Assembly: GCA_022559985.1 (NCBI GenBank)
Contig: JAFJTR010000201.1
Span: forward strand, 1 to 14,113
From: Parastagonospora avenae f. sp. tritici 18332-5
Taxonomy: Eukaryota > Ascomycota > Dothideomycetes > Pleosporales > Phaeosphaeriaceae
DNA: 14,113 nt
Direction of reading: 5' to 3'
Positions 1 to 7,754 of this stretch are shown piece after piece. Position numbers and translations under genes: made by a program. Under the pieces are notes generated by a model. That model ran no database searches. It saw only the letters and a program-made list of their open reading frames with translations, and was not told the DNA's origin. The stretch's first letter is position 1. Each line of letters starts with the position of its first letter.

Positions 1-1
1 T

Positions 2-637
2 CTTTTGTCACACGACTTCTGGGAGGCTTATCTAGATCAAAAGCCAGAGTCGCTGGACAGTGATAGAAGCAACCTTCGCGCGGCTGCAGCTGGCTTCCTG
101 CGGACGTACCGCTACTTAATCAGGCACGAATCCGACTTCTACCTTGCTCAGCAGGACAGCCTTCGCCTTATTCCTAAGGATGTAGACTGGGCATCCTTCT
201 GCCATTTCACCTCAGACCTCAACGGCATTCAGGACTTGGCTGTATCAAGGCGGTACTGCTTCGGAGAGCTAAGGCTGACGCGACTTAACTTCTACGCCCC
301 GTTCCTCCTACGCAAGTTCCGCTTTAAGCAGGTGCATGGACAGTATAGCGACTATTTTGCGCGACTATACGGGCCTGTGCTGTTCGTGTTTGCTGTGGTG
401 TCTACCATCCTCAACTCTATGCAGGTCGCACTTGCAGCTGATCAGTTGCTGGCTGCGCACTGGGTTGCAGTTTGGCATGCATCTCGCTGGTTCAGCGCGA
501 TCAGCGTCGTAGGCACTGCTGTTGTTGCCCTTTGCTTTGCGGTTCTTTGGCTGTGGATGTTCTTGGACGAGTGGGTGTACACTCTAAGACAGAAATGGAA
601 GGCGCGGAGGGCTCTGTTGGATGCGTCGAAATGTTAA
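2..637 (+). CDS. DUF6601-like fungal membrane protein, 5' partial
   Basis: The frame is open from the first bases of the window. The first possible start is a TTG at 5 preceded by an in-frame CTT, so the true start lies upstream and about 210 C-terminal residues are visible, ending at TAA 635-637. Seen in the protein: a soluble N-terminal part with the pattern RYLIRHESDF...LIPKDVDW...RYCFGELRLTRLN, then two hydrophobic segments (about residues 121-146, LYGPVLFVFAVVSTILNSMQ, and about 163-190), then a basic tail (RQKWKARRALL). Order and wording of these blocks match the fungal family known as DUF6601, often misnamed subtilisin-like in old annotations; its biochemical role is unknown. It is probably anchored in a membrane by the TM hairpin. 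No intron is needed. The family assignment rests on remembered motif similarity, not on a search. Confidence 0.7.
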   Translation, partial: LLSHDFWEAYLDQKPESLDSDRSNLRAAAAGFLRTYRYLIRHESDFYLAQQDSLRLIPKDVDWASFCHFTSDLNGIQDLAVSRRYCFGELRLTRLNFYAPFLLRKFRFKQVHGQYSDYFARLYGPVLFVFAVVSTILNSMQVALAADQLLAAHWVAVWHASRWFSAISVVGTAVVALCFAVLWLWMFLDEWVYTLRQKWKARRALLDASKC

Positions 638-1334
638 AGGACCTTTGCTGTGAGACGTTTACCGTGTGTGACGGGTGAATGTATTTCTCCAACCATAGAC
701 AAGAGAGACGTGAGTGTCTGATGCCTACTATACACAATAACTGAGGCAGCATAGAGGAAGATCTTGATTAGGCTAGCGCTGCGAGGACTGCATGACAACA
801 CGTGCTAGTGGCTTAAAGCAGCGATCAGCTATGTGGCTATGAGCGCTCCCAGCAAGCGCCACACCCTGAGCCGACTAGGCATAGCGTAGTATATATTACA
901 TTCCATATCAGGTTATCTCAGCGCTGCGTAAGCTCGTTTATATCCGCTAGCGCAGCTCGCTGCGCTTGGCACAGACACACCAGTACGGAGAAACTGCCGG
1001 AACGCATGAACATCTACTCTTTTAATCTGTAAGCCTAGAGCAGCGTGATTAATGGTTTGATCTACTGTCTCAACCTACCGAGACTAGCAGGCGCAGAGGC
1101 AGTTACAACAAAACAGGGGTACAAAGCGAAGATAGCTCTAGACGCCGTGCAAAAAACAATCGACAGCATAGCTAAAGTTGTGTAATTTTGCTGCTGCAAA
1201 CTGCTAGTCTATAGAGAAACCTCCGTTTCATAACAATATATTTCTTACATCTATATAGACTCGGGTAGAAACAAAATAAATGCTTAATTTTAGATCTTAT
1301 CTCGTTGAGGGGGGTTTCTCGCTAATGCGGGATA
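638..1334. other. Intergenic stretch without a recognisable gene
   Basis: No reading frame longer than about 60 codons with a protein-like composition was found on either strand. The stretch holds a perfect 8-bp inverted repeat with a 2-base loop (AGCGCAGC, 949-956, and GCTGCGCT, 959-966) and becomes AT-rich from about 1150. A G6 run lies at about 1309-1314, just before the transposon target site. It may be old repeat debris. Confidence 0.5.
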
Positions 1335-1393
1335 CCGTGCGTGACGGCGTAACGCCCGGGACGGCGTAACGCCCGCTCCGAACATCAAAATTG
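1335..1393 (+). repeat. Left terminal inverted repeat of the Fot1/pogo element (59 bp)
   Basis: The first 45 bases are identical to the reverse complement of the right end, and three mismatches occur in the remaining 14. Inside lies a 17-bp tandem duplication (1343-1359 and 1360-1376, differing at the last base). Each copy contains the near-palindrome GGCGTAACGCC. Such subterminal repeats are plausible paired transposase-binding sites, but that role is inferred. Confidence 0.93.
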
Positions 1394-1487
1394 ACAGCAC
1401 AACATGAAGCTATTGAGCCACGTGCAATAGCTATAATCACGATCTTTTTTAGAGTTAAGTTCTATAGGCCTTGATTAATATATATAG

Positions 1488-3365
1488 CTATCTATATTTT
1501 GCTGGGAGCTTGATAGCTCGGCCGTGTCGTGATTGAGATGGTGGTGGACCTGCTGCAGCATCTGAGGCTTCACCATCGCCCTGAGGCTGCGCAGCTACTC
1601 TCTTTTTTGAGTCTGCCTTCGTAGATACCCTAAGGCGTCTCCTCTGAGCTCTTTAGGTAGTCTTTTGAGCTTGTTGGAGTCGTTGTTGAGTCCTACGAGC
1701 TGCCTGTCGTGAGGCTCGATCAGCAGCCTCACGAGCCTTCTCCTCCTGTCTCATCAATTGCGCTGCTGTTCTCGCTGCACGCCTTGCCTCTACAGCCTTG
1801 AGTTTCTCCTGCTTCTGCTCCTCACGTACGCGAGCTGCCTCAGCTTTCTGGTGTTGTCGTTGCTCTTCTTCGACCCCTTGTTGTTGCAGGCAATCACGTG
1901 CCTCCTTCACCTTCCTTGGAGACCAGAATACAGCCCCACCGTGATACTCCTCGGCTGCCTCTAGAGGCAGAGCCTTGCCTCGCTTCCTACGCTGTCTCTC
2001 ATTGATAAGAGCCTCCTTGAGTCTCACATTCTCATGCTCAGCTAGTACTGATCTGATCGAGAGTCGGTGGATCGTTTGGTTGAGCTTTGAGATCTTTTTC
2101 TGGTCTCTATCAGCTACAGCATGATTGACCAGCTGTCTGATCTTCCTCCAATCTGATGCGCTTAGGGCTGAGGAGTCGCTATCGCTTAAATGGCCTGATT
2201 GAGCTGGCTGATTGAATCGTTTGAGTATCACCTCTGGCTCGAAAGGTGAGAGGCCAGTTGCCTCAAAGGCCTTGAGTATAGTATCCTTCTTGAACGAGGC
2301 CTCCCAGGCAGCCATAAACATGGGATAGAAGTCTCTTTTGCTCATCGATGTGAGCCCTTAGCACCTCTCCATGAACGCAGCTACCTGGTTTGAGTAGGCT
2401 GATGAGAATGGCTTAAACATGACGACATCAAGCGGCTGGAGGGTGTGAGTTGAATGTGGGGGATATACTGCAAGGAGGATCCTATTCCGATCGCAGTACT
2501 CGATAAAATCCATCGTGAGATGAGATCCATGGCCATCAAGGATGAGTAATCGATAGCTCCGCCCTGCCTTCTCCTTCGTAGATCGATTAAACACTTGTTT
2601 AAGCCAGGATAGTCCTATGTCGTTGTTCGTCCAGCCAGAAGGTGAGGAGGATATATATACTCGGTCCTCAGGCCTCAGGGCCTGCAGCCAGGTGTCCTGT
2701 ATCGAGCCTGAGGCAGATTGATATATCAGCGCAGGCGCAAGGGCTGATCCATCAGCGCATATGCAGGCTAGCAGCGTTATCCACTCCCGATCGCCATCTT
2801 GGATGTGAGCCTTGATCTTTCCCTCCTCATATAGCCTCCTGCTGAACACCCGCTTTGAGCGAGTAAGTATTCCTAGCATGCAGCCCTTCTCATCCATGTT
2901 GTACATATTGCAAGGCTCTATATCGTATTGGCTGAGCTTACTGCGTAGAAGCTCGAAATAGAGGCCATACTTTAACTGAGAGTCAGCCTGGTGGCGCTCA
3001 CGATCGATTCCAGTCGCCCAGCGTGAGATGAGATTAACCTGGTGTCGCTGGATATATCGATCAACCCAGTGTACGCCGAACTCTTTTCTGGCTATCTCTG
3101 AGGCAAAGCGTCGTATCATAGGCCGTGTAGGAGGTAGGCCTTGCCTTGTAAGGCGCTCGATATAGCGTAGAAGCTCCAGCTCCTGCTGGGGGTGGAGCGC
3201 TTGCTGGTTTTGAGCCTTGGTGCTGCGTGAGCTCGCGACGCCCTGGTGTCTCCGCGCGAGTGTTCTACGATCCACCCCATACTCTTCTGCAATATGAGTA
3301 TATACAAGTTTTTCTCCTGGTTCTAGTGCTTTAATAGCTGCAAGCGCGGCGTCGATTGAGTTCAT
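1488..3365 (-). pseudogene. Fot1/pogo transposase (DDE/DDD superfamily), interrupted by two in-frame TAA codons
   Basis: The frame starts at ATG 3365 and can be followed to TAG at 1488-1490, 625 codons before that stop. In-frame TAA codons sit at 2358-2360 (after FMERC, before GLTSMSKRDF) and at 1653-1655 (after QQAQKTT). Visible parts in order: N-terminal psq-type helix-turn-helix (MNSIDAALAAIKALEPGEKL), CENP-B-type DNA-binding domain (about residues 55-115), and a DDE_1 core with catalytic Asp in YNMDEKG, ILDGHGSH and LQPLDV. The last two are separated by 35 residues (DD35D). A C-terminal Ala/Arg/Gln-rich coiled coil follows. Beyond the second TAA the frame stays open and ends in a Fot-like tail (GRAIKLPAKYR), so the ancestral protein extended that far. 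Relatives typically have Gln-Gly-Leu where the first stop stands, so a CAA to TAA change is likely; no intron signals fit there. Confidence 0.92.
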
Positions 3366-3405
3366 ATTAGTAGAGTTGTTGCGTGTTGAAGTTTAGTAGC
3401 TGTCG

Positions 3406-3464
3406 CGATTTTGGTGTTTGGAGCGGGCGTTACGCCGTCCCGGGCGTTACGCCGTCACGCACGG
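3406..3464 (-). repeat. Right terminal inverted repeat of the Fot1/pogo element (59 bp)
   Basis: This is the inverted copy of 1335-1393 and carries the same nested 17-bp duplication. It is followed directly by the TA duplication at 3465-3466. The transposase start codon lies about 40 bp inside this repeat, so the promoter must be within or next to it. Confidence 0.93.
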
Positions 3465-3640
3465 TAGACGTTAGGCCACTTGTTCTGCGTTGCAGACTGG
3501 TACAATTGGCAACTCATATCTGAGACCTGTCCAGTATGCAGGGTGGAGATCGATGAAATGAGTAATATTTTATGCTGCATGGAGGCTTGAAGTACCAGTG
3601 GATCAGACCGCTGCAAAACGAGACAACTTAACCTCTATGA

Positions 3641-4259
3641 AACGGACAACAAAGGTGTGTATTGACTACAGAGTTGAACTGTTTGGCCGTTGATCATCAG
3701 CAGGTCCATTTAAATCCTCGCCTTAGACGCAAACGAGCCCCTGGTAGTCCGCCAAGTACATTCACTGTTCTCAGTGATAGCTGGGAAGCATTTTAAACAG
3801 CCTGGTTGACAGTGGATCATCAGAATCTCCTCGGTCCCCAACAGAGACAACCTACTGCAGATGCTTTACTAAGGCAAGTGTATATCTTGCTTGAAGAAGA
3901 GATGTATTCAGTGGATAAGAATGGCTTACTGAGTATTGAGTTCTGTTGATCGCTGCGAATGGCGCTTGATGAGCTTGCTAAGGCCAATGGTAGAATAGGT
4001 CGCGACCAGAAAGACTTATTGCGTATCGTCAGGCTTGCGACAGAGCTGTGGAAAGCTTCTGAGATTTATGAGAATCTGGATGAAGAAATCGTCTAATGGA
4101 AACTGCACACGGCAACTGAACAACATATAGCTACTGCACATGCTAGTCTTTATGCACAAGGTACAAGAGTTTTGTGATGCAGAAAGAAATGAGCAAAATG
4201 AACCTGTACTAAATGAAGTAACTTGCAGAAACACTCTAGCTATGGGATCCCTATTGTGA
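3641..4259 (+). pseudogene. Decayed protein-coding remnant, family not recognised
   Basis: One frame (codons starting at 3692, 3695 and so on) reads as natural protein sequence for about 170 codons but is broken by TAA 3794, TGA 3947, TAA 4094 and TGA 4175. Examples are LNPRLRRKRAPGSPPSTF, ADALLRQVYILLEEEMYS and LAKANGRIGRDQKDLLRIVR. Near 4160 the sense shifts by one base into another frame (EFCDAERNEQNEPVLNEV), which runs to TGA 4257 and may continue weakly to 4380. Nothing similar is readable on the other strand. The content is charged and helical, ending in coiled-coil-like sequence. All the stops could come from CAA or CGA by one C-to-T change, as in repeat-induced point mutation, but ordinary decay would also do. 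I do not recognise the parent gene. It starts about 175 bp from the transposon's right end. Confidence 0.5.
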
Positions 4260-4362
4260 ATCACTCGGGTGGATTCATTGGCCTTCATCAACTATGAGCG
4301 TTTGTTGCCACAAGCCTATGGTCTGGACTATCAGACGCTAGGTCATTTCCCGTGCCGCGGCA

Positions 4363-4899
4363 TCATTCATGAGCCAAAGTGTCGGAAAGGTCTGCAAAAG
4401 TGTCGGAGAAGTCTGCAGAAGTGTCAGATAAGCCTTCGGAAGTGTCGGAAAGGCCTTCAGAACTGTCGGAAAGGGTTCCAGACGTATCGTCATCGCTGTC
4501 GAATGCCGATCCATGTCCGTCGCTTTCGTCGGTATAAACGATAAAGTCGTGATCATCGCTATCCGAAGACTCGTCTGTGCTAAAACTTGGAATTGTACCG
4601 TTACAACTTGATTCACAACTGCCATAGTCGACGTCCGACTCTTCGTCGTTCTCAACATCGCTATCTCCCCCCTCATATTCAAAGAGGCCATTCCCAATCT
4701 CGCTGTCTGTATGGCCACCCATCCTTGATGCGATGTTGTTTGCATCAATGCAATAATAGTCTTCTACTATTGGAATGCTCCTAGCTTGTAAGAAAGGATT
4801 GAAGTTGTAGAGCTTTGGAGTCCTGAATGCGGCAGGTTGGAACGTCATTTTGTCTTTGGTTCCATGGGAATAAATCGCTACAGCAGGTTTTGATGTCAT
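4363..4899 (-). CDS. Hypothetical acidic Ser/Asp-rich protein with heptad repeats
   Basis: An uninterrupted 178-codon frame runs from ATG 4899 to TGA 4363. The N-terminal third is ordinary (PKLYNFNPFLQARSIPIVED). From about residue 75 it becomes strongly acidic (SDVENDEESDVDYGS, DSDDHDF), with many casein-kinase-2-like SD/SE sites. It ends in five copies of a seven-residue unit of the type LSDTSEG/LSDTSAD, encoded by a 21-bp tandem repeat. No TM segment, signal peptide or known domain is visible. Because 21 is a multiple of three, the repeat keeps both strands open, so the ORF could partly be an artefact of low complexity. The non-repeat part (about 140 codons) is the better evidence for a gene. 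It may lack an upstream exon. Confidence 0.4.
   Translation of the reverse strand: MTSKPAVAIYSHGTKDKMTFQPAAFRTPKLYNFNPFLQARSIPIVEDYYCIDANNIASRMGGHTDSEIGNGLFEYEGGDSDVENDEESDVDYGSCESSCNGTIPSFSTDESSDSDDHDFIVYTDESDGHGSAFDSDDDTSGTLSDSSEGLSDTSEGLSDTSADFSDTFADLSDTLAHE
4379..4483. repeat. Tandem repeat, five 21-bp units
   Basis: The units start at 4379, 4400, 4421, 4442 and 4463 and share the core GTGTCGGAAAGG, with several substitutions each and the last unit the most diverged. Read on the minus strand, each gives a seven-residue Ser/Asp unit at the C-terminus of the acidic ORF. Read on the plus strand, each gives a KCRKGLQ-like unit. Confidence 0.9.
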
Positions 4900-6373
4900 G
4901 CCTATAACTCCAAGAAGACTACAGAAGTGTCCAAGCTTCTGTCACCGCGGTATGGTAGTAGTCGCAGTAGTAGTAGTGTTTATAATCAGTTGTATTCAAG
5001 GATTGTATATGCTGATATACGATTTAACGCATGCAAAGCACTTTGAAGACACTTCTGATTGTCCATCAATTATTTCTGGTACCGCTACTGCTTGAAAACG
5101 ACTGTTCATGAATTCGATCCCAGCTCGATTGACCCCGCGAGAGAAGATCTCGCAACTCCAAGCGTAGGAAATAGTACTGAGCTTTTAACTTTCATGACAC
5201 ACTCTATAATTGCAGAACATCTTATGCTACATCTCAGTTTAGCATTTGCTAACTTTCCAATATACAAACTTGATAAGTTGAGCGTCTGACTCATCAAACT
5301 CCTAAACAAAAGGCAGGATTCAAGATTTGAAATTTCGTTTCCTGAAACCAATACTACCTCACTACCCATACATTGTTTCATGTGTTGCTATATTCCGATG
5401 TATTGCTTCTTCGGCTAAGTTACAGCGCGTATAACGCAGTGGTGCGAGACATGAAAATGTGTCGCTAATTTACACAGCTAAAGCGGGCATGATGATGTCA
5501 TTTTAGCACTTAGGGTTAGGTTATAGAAAAGGGAACATAAGAGGGGTAGGCGGTTCAGTATAGTCATGCCACGTGGAGGGAGAGCAGTCATCATGCGTGA
5601 GACACACTGCCTTTGGCACGATTGAAATGATCAGGTAGAGCGAAGGTGTGGACCGCATGTGAGTTGACCAAAACAAATAGTCCAATCAGGTTCACGAAGA
5701 TAAGTAATTAGTTAGCGAATCAGAAGTCTTTATTTTCCCCTCACTCTATTTTCCTGTCGGTCAAACTCACATAAGTTAGGAGACAGGGGCCATTCGCTAC
5801 GGTCGATCCTAAGAAGCTATGAAAGGCTTAGCCTTCGCCGATCTCGTGGCTTACGCTCGGCGAAAAAGCCAGGATGACCCGACTCTAGGGAGCCATGCGT
5901 TAGTTAGTGACATGATATCCTAAGTTGGACTAACTAAATAAATTAAAGTTCGAGCTCTCGGTAGGGAACAAAATTCACTTGTTGTCTAGAAAGGGCTAAT
6001 CATGTCATTGAAAAAGAGATCACGTGTATCTGAGCTCTGACAGCTATGAGGCACGGAAAGTTAATTATGCAGACACATCATCTAGTCCTTGTTCTCGTTG
6101 CAGGTGCTTGCTGTGGCACTGTTTTTTTTTTTTTTTTGCAAATGCTTTGGAACTTTCTTCGAGATGTGCGCTGGTTCCGTTCAGCATTGCAATAACTCTG
6201 TTGGTGACATATCAGAGGCTTCGAGGTAGAAATTGAGATTGCTATCTATAGTACAGAACGATTCGCGTCATCGGGATCGTGCGCTCCTAGAAGACTGCCT
6301 AGGTGACGTGTAGCCAATCAAGTGAAATGCACGAGGTGCACTTCCAAACTCGGCACTTTTGCAATCGCTTGCG
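4900..6373. other. Long gene-poor stretch
   Basis: Short overlapping frames on both strands at 5059-5381 compete with each other and neither is convincing. Visible structures are a GTA/CAG-like microsatellite (about 4955-4977), a short TTAGGGTTAGG motif (5510-5520), a hairpin at 5825-5870, an 8-bp inverted repeat TTAGTTAG/CTAACTAA (5900-5907 and 5930-5937), and a run of 16 T (6122-6137). The sequence CTCTAGGGAGCC at 5883-5894 recurs at 13932-13943. The stretch is best read as old repeat-derived DNA. Confidence 0.5.
5825..5870. repeat. Imperfect hairpin
   Basis: TTCGCCGA (5834-5841) pairs perfectly with TCGGCGAA (5857-5864), and outer GGCT/AGCC bases extend the stem with small bulges. The loop is 15 bases. 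It could be a fragment of a repeat or an RNA structure; no function is supported. Confidence 0.45.
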
Positions 6374-6690
6374 GCATTCTGGTCTGCGGCACTTTAGGTC
6401 CGCGGCACGGATAACGGGGTGGACGAGGACTAAGTTAGGCATTTAGGATCGGTGCTTTTAGTCTGCGGCACGGACAGCGGCGGGGTCGAACCAAACTGCA
6501 CGCGCATTCGGGATCAGTGCTTTTAGTCCTCGGCACGGACAGCACGCGCATTTATGATCAGCGCTTTTAGTCTGCGGCACGGACAGTGGCGGGGTCGAAC
6601 CAAACTGGACGCGCATTCAGGATCAGCGCTTTTAGTCTGCGGCACGGACTGCGGCAGGGTGGAACCAAACTGCACGAGTTGCGCATTCAC
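6374..6690. repeat. GC-rich minisatellite, 65-bp unit
   Basis: Well-matched units start at 6439 (65 bp), 6504 (44 bp), 6548 (65 bp) and 6613 (70 bp), with a truncated copy at 6683. A more diverged copy lies upstream from 6374. The unit core reads GATCAGCGCTTTTAGTCTGC followed by GGCACGGACAG and GGGTCGAACCAAACTG. The second unit lacks an internal 21-bp block (GGCGGGGTCGAACC...), which points to slippage or unequal exchange between short GC repeats. No coding sense is apparent. Confidence 0.9.
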
Positions 6691-6729
6691 CTCGACAGGA
6701 TCGACACCTCTAGTTCATTCGGAACTTAC

Positions 6730-6969
6730 CTAGTTGCAACCCGATCTTTGTCCATTCACTGTCATCAGGCTTTTGCGATGTCTGCGATGGCGAAGGTACC
6801 ATAACAAGGAAACCAATAGCATTACCCCTAAGATGCCAGAAATGGCGAGTACCTGCGACAAAGTGGAATCTTTCAACTCCCGAATCGCACTAATGTTGTT
6901 AAGATTCTCTCTCGGCTCATGTAGTAAGATTTTTCTTTTATCGTGATCGAAACTTAGTGACATGGGCAT
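6730..6969 (-). CDS. Possible small single-pass membrane protein, 79 aa
   Basis: The first ATG in the frame is at 6969; the open frame extends a little further upstream but only with a GTG. The product has a charged N-terminal half (DHDKRKILLHEPRENLNN) and one clear hydrophobic span at about residues 40-60 (VLAISGILGVMLLVSLLWYL). A strongly basic stop-transfer RHRRHRK follows directly, which predicts a cytosolic C-terminus. A T/A-rich TATTATA-like element and a C-rich tract lie just upstream on the minus strand (about 7000-7020), as is common in fungal promoters. It might instead be the last exon of a longer gene. I do not recognise the family. Confidence 0.4.
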   Translation of the reverse strand: MPMSLSFDHDKRKILLHEPRENLNNISAIRELKDSTLSQVLAISGILGVMLLVSLLWYLRHRRHRKSLMTVNGQRSGCN

Positions 6970-7754
6970 GATGAAGTTGAGTGCTATTAGCACGAGTCGG
7001 GGGAGATGAGGTATAATAGAAAATTACGGCAGCGTACAGATAGAAATAGCTTGTACGAAGTTTACGACTAATTAGTCAGCTCGCTAGTTCCCTGAATTCC
7101 ATTCCCTCCCGAAATCTATTTCTCAGTCTCTAAAATCTCTGACTACTGTCTAGATTTCGCTCTTCACTGCTCCAATTCTATATCACTTGATATCTGAATC
7201 GATAATAAAAGCTTTGATATTTTGCTATTTACTTGTTACTATTCTCGAAGAACGTGAATCCGAATCCGAGTTTTGTAGGCAAGATATATATAGTTCTAGA
7301 AAACAAATTTGATATTTCCCGTGATCGATTGTGAAGGAGAAGTATTCCAAGAAGTATGAAGCCATCATATATACCACAGCCCGAATTACCTCATCATACT
7401 ATAGCGTGCTCATTTACTACACCACAATACTTTGAGCCTACCGCTAAGCGAGCTAGGCGCTTGTAGATAGCTAGAGCCGTTGACTTGTAATTCGGAGACC
7501 GTGGCCTACGAGGACTTCGTGCAATAAGATTTGCCGTCGAATTCGCCACGTTTAAGAAGCGATATGCTCTTCTCATTGATTGTCTATAGGAGGATAACTT
7601 TTTATAACAAAAGTGGTCTTCAAGATTGTTAAGCAGACACTAATTGAAGATTACGTGGAGCGGACAGAACAGGTGTTTCATTTTCATTCATTCTGCTATA
7701 GAATTTGATTTACAAAGGAAGGACTGAAACGGGAACAGTTAAACGCAAAGTTGG
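6970..7754. other. Intergenic, AT-rich, no supported gene
   Basis: The stretch is AT-rich, especially 7070-7400, with many short frames. A 60-codon minus-strand frame (7394-7576) with ATG is present but shows no domain or repeat and is not called. No tRNA or repeat was recognised. Confidence 0.5.

Larger units (their letters stand above)
1335..3464 (-). mobile_element. Fot1/pogo-type (Tc1/mariner superfamily) DNA transposon, full length with broken transposase
   Basis: The element is 2130 bp long. It begins CCGTGCGTGACGG at 1335 and ends with the exact complement at 3464. It is flanked on both sides by TA (1333-1334 and 3465-3466), the target duplication expected of Tc1/mariner/pogo elements. 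The single gene runs on the minus strand and fills 1488-3365, leaving 99 bp before the start codon and about 150 bp after the stop. The first 45 bases of the two ends are identical, which suggests a fairly recent insertion. Loss of transposase function through two nonsense codons makes this copy non-autonomous, although intact ends could still be mobilised by an active relative. Confidence 0.95.

Noticed and set aside
4016..4291. 91-codon minus-strand frame
   Set aside because: It is the antisense of the decayed plus-strand gene, whose sense reading is far more protein-like.
5059..5381. Overlapping frames of 76 codons (plus) and 91 codons (minus)
   Set aside because: They lie opposite each other, neither has domain-like features or clear splice/promoter context, and they sit in repeat-like DNA.
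5510..5523. TTAGGGTTAGG as an interstitial telomere repeat or sign of a chromosome end
   Set aside because: Fewer than two full units; too short to distinguish from chance.
6484..6498. GGGTCGAACC as a tRNA B-box / SINE
   Set aside because: No A-box at the proper distance and no cloverleaf could be drawn; the word is just part of the minisatellite unit.
6439..6682. CRISPR-like array
   Set aside because: Units are contiguous tandem copies with no unique spacers, and the DNA is eukaryotic.
7394..7576. 60-codon minus-strand frame with ATG, rich in Arg/Ala
   Set aside because: Too short, no recognisable motif, no promoter-like elements noticed.
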